22,636 nucleotides of DNA. It comes from Pseudomonadota bacterium (GTDB taxonomy: Bacteria > Pseudomonadota > Gammaproteobacteria > Steroidobacterales > Steroidobacteraceae). Shown here piece by piece: positions 1 to 9,300 of the stretch. Made by a program: the position numbers and the translations under genes. The notes beneath the pieces are model-generated. The model had not been told where the DNA came from. It made no database searches and saw only the letters and a program-made list of their open reading frames with translations. Position 1 is the stretch's first letter. Every line of letters starts with the position of its first letter. The stretch lies in assembly GCA_021805275.1 (NCBI GenBank), contig JAJZFQ010000044.1:1-22636 (forward strand), given 5' to 3'.

Positions 1-250
1 CACCGCCAAGGGTGGCCACGGCGCGCGCAACGAACCGCTCGGCCGATTCCGCCAGAGCGACGTCGCCTTCGACCTCGACGACTCGCCGCCCGAGCGGCTC
101 GAGTTCGGCAAGCGTTGCGTCGATGCCGGCGCGGTCCTTGAACCAATTGAGGACCACATCTGCGCCCTGACGCGCGCACTCAACGGCGATGGCGCGGCCG
201 ATGCCGCGCGAGGCGCCGGTGATCAGGACTCGCTTACCCTCGAGCAGCAT
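1..250 (-). CDS. Short-chain dehydrogenase (SDR), partial; candidate L-rhamnose 1-dehydrogenase
   Basis: This is the N-terminal 83 residues of a classical SDR oxidoreductase; the rest lies beyond the left edge. The protein opens MLLEGKRVLITGASRGIGRA, containing the TGxxxGxG dinucleotide-binding motif (TGASRGIG) right after beta-1. The Asn-Trp at the end of beta-2 and the GDV at the end of beta-3 also fit a Rossmann fold. The start is firm: GGGAGG at 257-262 sits 6 nt upstream of the ATG at 250. The gene begins inside the end of the fucosidase gene (17-nt overlap), so it is the fourth gene of the same operon. From memory, the opening (MLL..K.V..TGASRGIGRA, ECARQGA) closely matches L-rhamnose 1-dehydrogenase (LRA1) of Azotobacter. 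That would give L-rhamnose to L-rhamnono-1,4-lactone, agreeing with the rhamnonate dehydratase gene at the other end of the window. The catalytic Ser-Tyr-Lys region is not visible, so L-fucose or galactose dehydrogenase remains possible. Confidence 0.85.
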   Translation of the reverse strand, partial: MLLEGKRVLITGASRGIGRAIAVECARQGADVVLNWFKDRAGIDATLAELEPLGRRVVEVEGDVALAESAERFVARAVATLGG

Positions 251-2000
251 GAGACACCTCCCTCGCCGTGGTCCGCGCGGTGGTCGGACGCGTGTCGATC
301 TTCAGCGCATATGGCATCCCGCTGCGGGTCGGGGGCAACGTGACGCGCAGACCCGCGCGGGTCTGGCGCCAGGTGATCGGCTGCGGGTCCCCGAGCAGCG
401 TGACGCCCGTGATCGGACCGGGCAAATAGGGCGTGGCTCGATACAGAGTCTCGATCAGTGCGGTGCCGTCCTGTGGTCGGACCATGCCGAGCGCATAGAG
501 CGCCCCGGCCTTCTGCGTGAAGCGGAAATCCTCCGGCGTATACCGCTGACCATTGTCGCGGCCGGCGGGCGCCTGGGTCGGCCCCTCGCCGTAGAGCACC
601 CAGGGCCGGGTGCCATAAATCGCCTCGCCGTTGATCTTCAGCCACGCACCCATCTGAAGCAGGATGTGGCGCACTTTACCCGGGATCGTCCCGTTCGCGC
701 GCGGCCCGATGTTCAGCAGCAGATCGCCGTTCTTGCTCACGATGTCGATCAGGTCGGTGAGCAGTGAGCGCGCCGAGCGATACTTGTCGTCGCGCACGTA
801 GCCCCAGGAATCCAGGCTCACCGAGGTGTCGGTCTCCCAGGGCCGCAGCCGCAGCGTATCGAGCTTACCGCGCTCGATGTCCAGCACCGCCGTGCCGGCC
901 GCGAACGCCTGCAGCTTGTAGGTCAGCACGACCCCCTGATGCCGCGCCGCTGCGACATCGTAGTCATAGGCCGCCATGCGCTGCAGGTAGGGGGCGAACG
1001 CCGGCTGATTGATCCACCAGTCGAAGTACAGGAAGTCCGGGTGGTACTCATCGACCAGTTCGGTGCTGCGCGCGAGCCAGTCCTGCAGGAAGGCCTTGGA
1101 GGGCGGCAGCCAATCCTGCAGCTGGTTCGGATTAGGCTCGCCATGCGAGTGATCACCCGGCAGGTGCATCGGTTCGGCCGGCCCGTACAATCCCGCATAA
1201 CGCGGATCGTCGACGTCCGAGGCGTACTTCGTGCCCGGGTGGTACCACCACCAGTGCTCGGCGCGGTGCGAGGAGACGCCAAAGCGCATACCGTCAGCGC
1301 GTACAGCCCTCTCGAGTTCCCCGACCAAGTCCTGTTTCGGTCCCATGCGCACTGCGTCCCACAGGGTGAACTTGGAGTTGTATTCCGCGAATCCGTCGCA
1401 GTGCTCCGCGACCGGTACGACGTACCGTGCGCCGGCTCGCTTGAATAGCGCGGCCCAGGCGCGCGGGTTGAATTTCGCCATCGTGAAGCGGGCGATGAAG
1501 TTCTTGTAGCCGAATTTCGCGAGCGGACCGTACACCGCGCGCTGATACTCATAGGCCGCGGACCCCTTCACGTACATGTTCCGCGAGTACCATTCGTTCT
1601 GGAGCGCCGGCACCGAGAAGACGCCCCAGTGAATGAAGATGCCGAATTTCGCGTTCCGGAACCAGCGCGGGACGTGGTACGCCTCGAGCGAGTGCCAATT
1701 CGCCTTGAACGGGCCGCGTCGCACGGTCGCAGCGACCTTGTGCATTTGTTGGCGCAGCAGCTTCTCGTAGTCCTTCGGCTCGTCCCACAACGGCGGAAAC
1801 GTGTGGACACTGCGCACCGGGTGCGTCGCCGTGGGTGCGCTCGCGCCCCAGGCCGGCGTCAGGGCACCGACGGTGTACCAAGCCGCAAGTACTGACAGGC
1901 TGAAGAGGTGAGCGCGCGCACTCGGGGTGCGCGGCCGTGGGGTTGCGCGAACATGGGGCATGGCAGACTCGTTCAGTGCGGAGACGGAAGGAAGGGTCAT
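234..2000 (-). CDS. Secreted alpha-L-fucosidase, glycoside hydrolase family 29
   Basis: A 588-residue exo-alpha-L-fucosidase that hydrolyses terminal alpha-linked L-fucose with retention, after export to the periplasm or outside. The N-terminus has an Arg-rich stretch and a hydrophobic segment (about residues 31-52, ending AWGASA), consistent with a Sec signal peptide. GH29 signatures follow: WFRNAKFGIFIHWG near residue 113, the VAEHCDGFAEYNSKF block near 197-211, and PDFLYFDWW near 321-329. In the last, Asp327 is the expected nucleophile. WETD..S...SWGY and LLLNIGPRANGTIP close the barrel, and a C-terminal beta-sandwich follows. Length is somewhat above the GH29 core because of the long leader. 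The ATG at 2000 overlaps the stop of the upstream GH42 gene as ATGA (1997-2000), indicating translational coupling. An internal ATG at 1961 (MPHVRA) is an alternative start, and neither has a strong Shine-Dalgarno. The family is sure; the natural substrate (xyloglucan, arabinogalactan or other fucosylated glycan) is not. Confidence 0.95.
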   Translation of the reverse strand: MTLPSVSALNESAMPHVRATPRPRTPSARAHLFSLSVLAAWYTVGALTPAWGASAPTATHPVRSVHTFPPLWDEPKDYEKLLRQQMHKVAATVRRGPFKANWHSLEAYHVPRWFRNAKFGIFIHWGVFSVPALQNEWYSRNMYVKGSAAYEYQRAVYGPLAKFGYKNFIARFTMAKFNPRAWAALFKRAGARYVVPVAEHCDGFAEYNSKFTLWDAVRMGPKQDLVGELERAVRADGMRFGVSSHRAEHWWWYHPGTKYASDVDDPRYAGLYGPAEPMHLPGDHSHGEPNPNQLQDWLPPSKAFLQDWLARSTELVDEYHPDFLYFDWWINQPAFAPYLQRMAAYDYDVAAARHQGVVLTYKLQAFAAGTAVLDIERGKLDTLRLRPWETDTSVSLDSWGYVRDDKYRSARSLLTDLIDIVSKNGDLLLNIGPRANGTIPGKVRHILLQMGAWLKINGEAIYGTRPWVLYGEGPTQAPAGRDNGQRYTPEDFRFTQKAGALYALGMVRPQDGTALIETLYRATPYLPGPITGVTLLGDPQPITWRQTRAGLRVTLPPTRSGMPYALKIDTRPTTARTTAREVSHAARG

Positions 2001-4114
2001 GAGGTGTGCGAGTGCTCCAGGACAGCGACGCCCTGCGGGCGAAGGTGCAGCACACGCAGCACGTGGTCGCGGTGCAGCACGTCGTGCATGGCATACGGGA
2101 GCCGTACCGTGTGGGCGACCGAGGCATGATTGATGACGATCACGACTTCGTGGCCCTGGCCCACGCGGCGCATCAGTTCGACTCCGGCCGGCAGCACCCC
2201 GAAGGGCGAGTGCACGCCGGCGCTGGCGAGACGCTGCGCCACGAACGCGTGCATCAAACGCCGATTGAGGATCGTACCGAGGTAAATGATCGCGCCGCGC
2301 CCGTAGCGGTGCTCGATCGCAGCGGCGTGCCCGGTGAGCCAGGCGTTGCCGACTCCGTAGCGGAGCAGGACCTGCGTCGCCGGGGATTTCACGCTGAGCG
2401 CTTCAGCCCAGATGCGGCCCGTGCCGCTGCCGAGCGCGCCGCTCACCACGACGGGCTTCTGCAGCGCGTAGTATTGTTGGACGCGCCCGCCGAGCAGTGG
2501 CACCAGAGGACCGGGCTGTCGCTCGACGTTGAGCCGGTCGTAAGGGTCTTTCATACCGCTGCGCGGACCGAGGACGAGCACGCCGCCGTCGCGAACGTAA
2601 GCACTCAGATGCTGCGCCAGGGACTCCGACACTACGTTCAAGCTGGGCGCGAATACCACTCGGTAGCGCGCGAGCGGCGCGTTCGCCGAGACGACATCGA
2701 CTGCGTGCGTGAGGTTCTCGAGCGGACGATAGTAATCGAGCAGCACCGGCAGCTGGCGGTAGCGGACGCTCTGCCGTTGAAAGTCGATCGCCCAGCGGCT
2801 GTCGTACGACACCAGCAGTGCGACCTTCGAGCGTGGACGGGTGCCGGCAATGAGCTTCGAGGCCCGCTTGAACTCACGCCCGATGCGCTGCACTTCGCCG
2901 TACAGCGGTTCGGGTCTGCCGTCCGGTCCCACCAGCGCACCGTGATACTGCTCCTGGCCGCCGAGCGCGCTGCGCCACTGCCAGAACAGCACCGCATCGG
3001 CGCCGTGTCCGATCGACTCCCAGGTCATGGCGCGCACGCCGCCCTTGACCAGCGAGTCGTTGACTGGCGCCCAGTCGACGAAGCCCGGTTGGGTTTCCAT
3101 CACCCAGTAATCCTGCCGCTTCCAGCCGCGCACGAAGTCGCTCATCGCCCCGTTGCGGTAGAAATCGAGCTGGCCCTCGCCCACGTAGTCATCCCAGGCG
3201 GCGACGTCGAGCGGGCGCGTGATCGCGTAGTGATCCCAATTATCGCTCCAGCCGAGCCCGCCGATGTTCGTGGTGATGAACTGGCGCGGTGCGATGTGGG
3301 CGCGCAGCGCCTGGATCTGATTGTGCTGAAAGCCGAGCCAGGTGGCGGTGACGAACTGCCGATGCGCCAGCATCCACCCCGGATTGCCGGGACGGGCATT
3401 CAGCGGAATCTGTCGCCAGGCGGTATAGGTCTGGCTCCAATACGCGGTCGTCCAGTCCCGGTTCAGGGCCGCGAGCGTGCCGAAGCGATGCTTCAACCAG
3501 TGTTGAAACAGTCGGCGAGTGCCGGCATCGTACGACTCGTTGGTGTATTCATTGTCGATCTGCCAGCCGATCACATCGGGGTTGTGGCCGAAGCGGGCGG
3601 CGAGACGGGTCACGATGTCGCGGCAAAACTTGCGGTACAGCGGGCTCGCGTAGGAGAACTGCCGCCGATTGCCGTGCTGCGCCCGGTGTCCATCCGCATG
3701 CACACGCAGCACTTGCGGATACCGGCTGGTCAACCACGCCGGCGGGGCATCGGTGGGCGTGCCGATCACGACGAAGATGTGATGCCGGGCCGCCTCCGCG
3801 ATCGCGCGCTGAAGCCAGCCGAAGTGGTACTGGCCCTGGTGCGGCTCGAGCGTGCTCCAGGCGAACTCTCCGACGCGGACCACGTTGATGCCGGCTGCCT
3901 GCATCAGCGCCAGATCCCTCGGCCAGCGCGACTCGGGCCACTGCTCGGGATACCACGCCGCGCCCAGCCAGAGTCGACTGAGTGCGGTGCGCGCGGCGGG
4001 AGAGGCGGCGCGCACCAGGGGGGCCGGCGTGCGGGCCGAGGACGTGCCGGTGCACAGGATCGCAGCCGCGCCGAGCGCGGTGGCCAAGAACGATGCCAAT
4101 GCCCCTCGTCTCAT
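1997..4114 (-). CDS. Secreted beta-galactosidase, glycoside hydrolase family 42 (copy A)
   Basis: A 705-residue GH42 enzyme, expected to cleave terminal beta-D-galactosides by a retaining mechanism. It has an N-terminal signal peptide (MRRGALASFLATALGAAAIL, cleavage probably near the following CTGTSSA). The TIM barrel starts at GAAWYPEQWP (about residue 51). The acid/base is Glu189 in GWQIDNE, and the nucleophile is Glu340 in WVMETQPGF. A glutamine-amidotransferase-like middle domain, the trimerisation domain of GH42 proteins, follows from about residue 425 (VALLVSYDSRWAIDFQRQ). A small C-terminal beta domain ends the protein. The cysteine zinc cluster of some thermophilic GH42 enzymes is absent. 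It is coupled by ATGA overlaps to the upstream copy B (4111-4114) and the downstream fucosidase. By eye it is roughly 60% identical to copy B over the barrel, but it differs just after the acid/base (NEYTNESYD versus NEMGPPSFD). The two copies may therefore prefer different linkages. Confidence 0.94.
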   Translation of the reverse strand: MRRGALASFLATALGAAAILCTGTSSARTPAPLVRAASPAARTALSRLWLGAAWYPEQWPESRWPRDLALMQAAGINVVRVGEFAWSTLEPHQGQYHFGWLQRAIAEAARHHIFVVIGTPTDAPPAWLTSRYPQVLRVHADGHRAQHGNRRQFSYASPLYRKFCRDIVTRLAARFGHNPDVIGWQIDNEYTNESYDAGTRRLFQHWLKHRFGTLAALNRDWTTAYWSQTYTAWRQIPLNARPGNPGWMLAHRQFVTATWLGFQHNQIQALRAHIAPRQFITTNIGGLGWSDNWDHYAITRPLDVAAWDDYVGEGQLDFYRNGAMSDFVRGWKRQDYWVMETQPGFVDWAPVNDSLVKGGVRAMTWESIGHGADAVLFWQWRSALGGQEQYHGALVGPDGRPEPLYGEVQRIGREFKRASKLIAGTRPRSKVALLVSYDSRWAIDFQRQSVRYRQLPVLLDYYRPLENLTHAVDVVSANAPLARYRVVFAPSLNVVSESLAQHLSAYVRDGGVLVLGPRSGMKDPYDRLNVERQPGPLVPLLGGRVQQYYALQKPVVVSGALGSGTGRIWAEALSVKSPATQVLLRYGVGNAWLTGHAAAIEHRYGRGAIIYLGTILNRRLMHAFVAQRLASAGVHSPFGVLPAGVELMRRVGQGHEVVIVINHASVAHTVRLPYAMHDVLHRDHVLRVLHLRPQGVAVLEHSHTS

Positions 4115-6204
4115 GACTGCGATCCCAGCAGTACACTCACCTCATGCGGTGCGAGCGTCACGGTGCTCTGCGCAGCGCCACCGGTCAACAGTGCAGTCGC
4201 CGGCGTGGGCAGTCGCACGGTGTGCGGCTTGGCACCGTGATTGATGAGAATCCACACTTGCTTTCCCTCACCGGTGCGCTCGCATACTTCCACGTCGGGT
4301 GCGACTCCAGGGATGAGCGGGTGAACGTGCGCGGCGCGTGCCAGAGCATCCAGGACGGTGCGCATCAGCGGCGGATTGAGCCATGCGCCGATGTACGTGA
4401 TCGAGCCTTTCCCGACCTGCCGCGTGATAATCGCGGGTTTGCCCGCGAGCCAGCCGTTGCCCGCGCCGTAGCGCATCAGAACATGCACGTCTCGGGCCTG
4501 CGGGCGCAGCGTTTCAGCCCAGACGGAGGCCTTCCCGGTGCCGAGCCGGCCCGTGAGCGGCACGGGTTTGAGCAGTGAGTAGAACTGCTCCACATGTCCG
4601 CCGAGCAGCGCCGCGAGCGGTCCAGGCTGGCGAGTCGTCCACAGCGCATCGTACGAGTCCTTCATCCCGCTGCGCGGTCCGAGGACCAGGTGTCCACCGG
4701 CGCGCACGTAGGCCGCAAGATGACGGGCCTCGGCCCTCGAGAGGACGTTGAGCGCCGGAGCGACCACTAGCCGATACCGACGGAGCGGGGCGCGCGCCGA
4801 GACCACATCCACCGATTGCGCGAAGCGTTCGAGGGGACGGTAGAACGCGGTGAACTCGCGCACCACGCCGAAGCGGGTCGTCTGGCGCTGGAAGTCGATG
4901 GCCCAGCGGCTCGCATACGACTGCAGCAGGGCGACTCGACTGTGCGGCGTGGTACCCGCCAGCGCGGCCCCGGCCCGCGCAAACTGCGATCCGATCGTCT
5001 GCACCACATGGTAGGCAGGGACCGGCTCCCCGTCCGGCCCGACCAGTGTGCCGTGGTATTGCTCCTGGCCATTCAGGGCACTGCGCCACTGCCAGTAGAG
5101 CACTGCGTTGGCGCCGTGACCGACGTCCTGCCAGGCGAGGTCGCGCATCGCGTAGGGGGGCAGGGCGGCGTTCACGGGTGCCCAATCGACGAACGCCGGC
5201 TGGGTTTCCATGACCCAGAAGTCACGTCGCTTGTAGCCGCGCACCAGATCGTCCTGCACGCCGTTGTCGAGCCAGTGATAGCGGCCATCTGGAACGTAAT
5301 CATCCCAGGCGGCGAGCGTGAGCTCGTGGCTGACGGTGTACTGGTCGAACTGATCGCCCCAATGTGTGGTGTTGGTGGTGATGAATTGGTCGGGTGCGGC
5401 GAAGCGGCGGATCGCGTGCACCTGATTCGCCACGTAGCTCGTCCAGGTCGCCGTCACGAACCGCTTGAAATCCAGCAGCAGCCCCGGGTTCTCGTTCGAG
5501 GCGCGCATCGGCACTTGACTGAAGTGCTGGTAGGTCTGGCTCCAGTACGCGGTGGCCCAGTGGCGGTTCAGGGCCGCCACGGTGCGGTAGCGGTGCCGCA
5601 GCCAGGCGTGAAACTGATGGCGTGTCACCGCGTCGAACGAGGGCGGGCCCATTTCGTTGTCGATCTGCCAGCCGATCACGTCGGGGTTGTGCCCGAAGTG
5701 CCGGGCCAGTCGGGCCGCGATGTCGCGGCAGAACTTGCGATACACGGGACTGGAAAAGGAAAACTGCTGGCGATTGCCGTGCTGCGCGCGGCGTCCGTCG
5801 GAGTGTACGCGCAGCGTCTGAGGGTAACGGCGGGTCAACCACGCCGGCGGTGCGGCGGTCGGCGTTCCGATCACGACGAAGATGTGATGACGCGCCGCCT
5901 CAGCGATGGCGCGCTCGAGCCAGCCGAAGTGATATTGCCCCTGATGCGGCTCGAAACTGCTCCAGGCGAACTCCCCGACCCGCACCACGCGGAGGTGCGC
6001 CGCCTGCATCAGCGCCAGATCCTTCGGCCAGCGCGTTTCAGGCCATTGCTCCGGGTACCAGGCCGTGCCGAGAAGCAGCGGCGGCGGTGCCGCTGCGGCG
6101 AGGAGTGGCAGACCCGCAAAACCTGCGGCCAGCAAGGCCAGGACAGCACGCCGGGGCCGTCGTGCGGTCCGGGAGGCGCGAAGGTTCGGGGCATGGGCCG
6201 GCAT
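4111..6204 (-). CDS. Secreted beta-galactosidase, glycoside hydrolase family 42 (copy B)
   Basis: A 697-residue GH42 paralogue and the first gene of the leftward operon. A basic N-region (RASRTARRPRRA) and a hydrophobic stretch ending LLAAAAP form a signal peptide. The RR pair lacks the full Tat consensus, so Sec export is more likely. The barrel begins LLLGTAWYPEQWPETRW. The acid/base is Glu184 in GWQIDNE and the nucleophile is Glu333 in WVMETQPAF. The middle (amidotransferase-like) domain begins near RVALLQSYASRWAIDFQRQ. A GGAGAG Shine-Dalgarno at 6209-6214 lies 4 nt before the ATG at 6204, supporting this start. The downstream gene overlaps by 4 nt. Expression is probably driven from the 6205-6324 intergenic region shared with the divergent GH106 gene. 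Exact substrate is not readable from sequence; galactan, arabinogalactan or galactosylated oligosaccharides are plausible. Confidence 0.94.
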   Translation of the reverse strand: MPAHAPNLRASRTARRPRRAVLALLAAGFAGLPLLAAAAPPPLLLGTAWYPEQWPETRWPKDLALMQAAHLRVVRVGEFAWSSFEPHQGQYHFGWLERAIAEAARHHIFVVIGTPTAAPPAWLTRRYPQTLRVHSDGRRAQHGNRQQFSFSSPVYRKFCRDIAARLARHFGHNPDVIGWQIDNEMGPPSFDAVTRHQFHAWLRHRYRTVAALNRHWATAYWSQTYQHFSQVPMRASNENPGLLLDFKRFVTATWTSYVANQVHAIRRFAAPDQFITTNTTHWGDQFDQYTVSHELTLAAWDDYVPDGRYHWLDNGVQDDLVRGYKRRDFWVMETQPAFVDWAPVNAALPPYAMRDLAWQDVGHGANAVLYWQWRSALNGQEQYHGTLVGPDGEPVPAYHVVQTIGSQFARAGAALAGTTPHSRVALLQSYASRWAIDFQRQTTRFGVVREFTAFYRPLERFAQSVDVVSARAPLRRYRLVVAPALNVLSRAEARHLAAYVRAGGHLVLGPRSGMKDSYDALWTTRQPGPLAALLGGHVEQFYSLLKPVPLTGRLGTGKASVWAETLRPQARDVHVLMRYGAGNGWLAGKPAIITRQVGKGSITYIGAWLNPPLMRTVLDALARAAHVHPLIPGVAPDVEVCERTGEGKQVWILINHGAKPHTVRLPTPATALLTGGAAQSTVTLAPHEVSVLLGSQS

Positions 6205-6324
6205 CAGTCTCTCCAGTCGCTCCGCATTCCCCTGGCGGCGCGGCCCGGGTCGCAGGGAGTTTCATTCAATGGAATCATAGCCCACAATATGGGACTCGTG
6301 GGAAGCGCTTTGGGGGATAGGGCA
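6205..6324. promoter_or_regulatory. Divergent promoter region between the GH42-GH42-GH29-SDR operon and the GH106-GH78 pair
   Basis: A 120-nt gap lies between two divergently transcribed glycosidase operons. It is more AT-rich than its surroundings around 6261-6291, where promoters are expected. It holds an imperfect inverted repeat, GCCCACAATATGGGAC (6280-6295, arms CCCA/TGGG), and a perfect 8-nt palindrome AAGCGCTT (6303-6310) within GGGAAGCGCTTTGGG. The latter resembles the centre of LacI-family operators. On the minus strand a TATGAT-like -10 can be read, but no convincing -35 accompanies it. These are sequence observations; the regulator is unknown. Confidence 0.5.
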
Positions 6325-9300
6325 ATGGCAGATGACGGAAGCATACGCCCGGAAAATGCACCCGCCGGCGCGGCGCCGCTCGACCGGCGGACGTTTCTGC
6401 AGCTTGCCGCCAGCGGTATCGCGGCGCCACTGTTTGGGACGCCGCCTATCGCCGCGGCGGCCGAGCTGCGGGCGCAGCGTGCGACCGCCAGGAGTGATGC
6501 TCGAGCCGTGCTTCTCGAGGTTTTTAGACAACCGCCCGAGACGGCAAATCCGGGCGCTTACTGGTACTGGCTCGGCGGGCAGGTCACCCGCGAGGGTATT
6601 ACTGCCGATCTCGAGGCGATGCATGCCGTGGGCATCTCTACGCCCATGTTGTTCACAATCGGTCGCAGCGGACCTCACTCGTTGGTGCAGCCGCCGGTCA
6701 ACGCACTCACGCCGATATGGTGGTCGCTGTTTGAGCATGCTGTTCAGGAGTGCGACCGTCTCGGTATGCGGCTATCGTTCAATGACTGTGACGGCTGGGG
6801 CACAGCCGGCGGACCCTGGATCACCCCAGAGCTGTCCATGCAACGCATTGTCTGGAGTCACCGCACAGTCAATGGCGGCGATCCGCTGAGCGTGCAGGTC
6901 CCGCGGCCGCCCACAAAACACGACTTCTATCGCGACATCGCCACAGTAGCGTTGCCATGGCGCGCCGAATGGGATCATACCAGCCAGACATGCGGGGCCT
7001 CGATTACGACCGACTTGCCGCTGCACGCGCCCGACACGGCGTTGATCACGGATCCGCAGAATGCACAGCAAATCATCGACTGGGAGCGAGTCTCGACCAC
7101 CAGCCCGTCCTGGATTCAATATGATTTCCCCCAGCCTTTTACCCTACGGTCGATTACGGTGCGCACACCGTCACCGCCTGGCTATGCCCCTGGAGTGTAT
7201 CGGGCGGCGAACAGCCTCGAAGTTCAAGCCAGCGATGACGGACAAACCTACCGCCGTATCGGCGTACTGCAGTATCCCAAGCACGGCTGGCAGACCGATC
7301 TGACAACCCTGACGCATGCGGTACCGCAGACCACGGCGCGCTACTTCCGGCTCGTGCATCATCCCATTGCACCTCAGCCGTACGAGGAAGAGTACGATTT
7401 TGGTCAGGATACCCGGTTGCGGTTGTTCAGCATCGTGCTCTGCAGCGAGCCACGCATCAACGACATTCCTGGCAAATCTGGTGCTCAATGGGCAATCAGC
7501 CGGCCGTTGACGGCGCGCGACGTTCCGGATAACGCGTGCATTGCTCTGCAGGACATCATTGATCTGACCGGGTTCCTTCGTGCGGACGGGTCGCTGAAGT
7601 GGACTCCGCCGGCCGGCTGCTGGCGCATTCTGCGCATCGGTTGTACCACCACCGGCAGCATGAATTCCGCCGCCGGGGCCGCCGGCGGTCTGGAATGCGA
7701 TAAGTTCTCCCCCGCGGTTGCCAAACTACAGTTCGAGCGCTGGTTCGGCCAAGCGCTTGCGCGAGTGGGTCCGCGCCTCGCTGGTCGTGTGCTGCACATC
7801 ATTCATGTGGACAGCTGGGAGGCCGGCGCCCAGAACTGGTCGCCAGATTTTGCCGCCGGATTTTACCGTCTGCGCGGCTACGACCTGATGCCTTACATCG
7901 CCGTGATGACTGGCGTGCCTCTCGTCAGCGCAGACGTATCCGAACGTGTTCTGCACGATGTACGCCGTACTATCAACGACCTTATGGACGCCGGCTTCTT
8001 TCGCACGATCGGTGACCTAGCGCACGAGCACGGGTGTATCTTCAGCGCCGAGCCGCCCAATCCGACGTTTCCCGCCGATGGAATGGAGCACTTCAAGTAC
8101 GTCGATCAACCGATGGGCGAGTTCTGGCTGAATACCCCGCGCAACGACAAACCCACCGATATCAAGGACGCGGTGAACGCGGCACGGCTATACAATAAAC
8201 CGTTTGCACAGGCCGAATCCTTCACCGAGGGGCTGATCACCTGGGCTGAGCATCCTTACATCCTGAAGCCGCTCGGCGATCATAACTACTGTCAGGGCAT
8301 CGGGCGTCTCTTCTTACACGTCTATGCGCACCAGCCTTGGATGCACCGAGCCCCTGGGATTACGCTTGATGGAATTGGTACGTTCTTCGGTCGCACCCAG
8401 ACTTGGTGGCAACCGGCCCGAGCTTGGTTTGACTATCTGCGCCGGTGTCAGGCCCTGTTGCAACAGGGGCGCGCCGTCACCGACGTGTGCTACTTCAACG
8501 GCGAAAATATTCCAGCTCGCTCGTTTCTGCGCTGGCAGCTCCCCGATCCGCCACCGGCTGGTTACGAGTTCGATACCATCAACCGAGACGCGCTGCTGCG
8601 CCTCGCTGGCGTGAACGCAGCAAGAATCGAACTATCCACGGGACCGCGCTACCGTGTGCTGGTGCTGCCAGACTCCTCGGCGCTCACCCCGGAAGTGGCC
8701 ACCCGCCTGAGCGACCTCGTCCATGCGGGAGCTACCGTGATGGGTCCGCCGCCGAGGTGCTCACCCAGCCTGACAGATTTTCCGGCGGCAGACACTATCG
8801 TTCGTCAGGTGACTGAGGACCTCTGGGGCGATCTGGACGGAGTGCACCGAACAGTTCGATCGGTGGGGTCCGGCCTGGTTATCTGGGGTCGGCCTCTCGG
8901 TCAGGTTCTCGAATCCCTCGGGGTCTTTCCTGACGTCGACTGCTCTATCCAGGACGGTACCATCCAATGGACCCACCGCACGGGGCCCGGCTGGGATCTA
9001 TATTTTATCAGCAACCAATCATCGTGCGAACGTCGAGTGGAATTGACATTGCGCGTGAGCGGAAGAATTCCGGAGCTGTGGTACCCCGACACCGGTGCGA
9101 TAGAGTCGCTTGCGATGTGGCATGAATCAGGCGGCAGAACCACCATCGACCTGCCAATGGATCCGAACGGATCGGTCTTTATCCTGTTCGCGACACCGGC
9201 CGATGACCGGCGGGTCGTTGGGCTCTTCCCACAGGCGCCGGGCAGCTCACTCGAAGCGGTGCGCCTGGCGCGCGTTGCCGGAACGATCCAAGCGACCGTT

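Noticed and set aside
2006..4240. Long open frame on the plus strand antisense to GH42 copy A
   Set aside because: Arg/His/Asp-rich translation with no domain, exactly mirroring a strongly conserved gene; a known side effect of high-GC codon bias.
4816..6324. Upstream extension of the GH106 reading frame across GH42 copy B
   Set aside because: The first ~500 residues are antisense to a clear glycosidase and have no homology; the Tat signal at 6325 marks the real start, so this is not a giant fusion protein.
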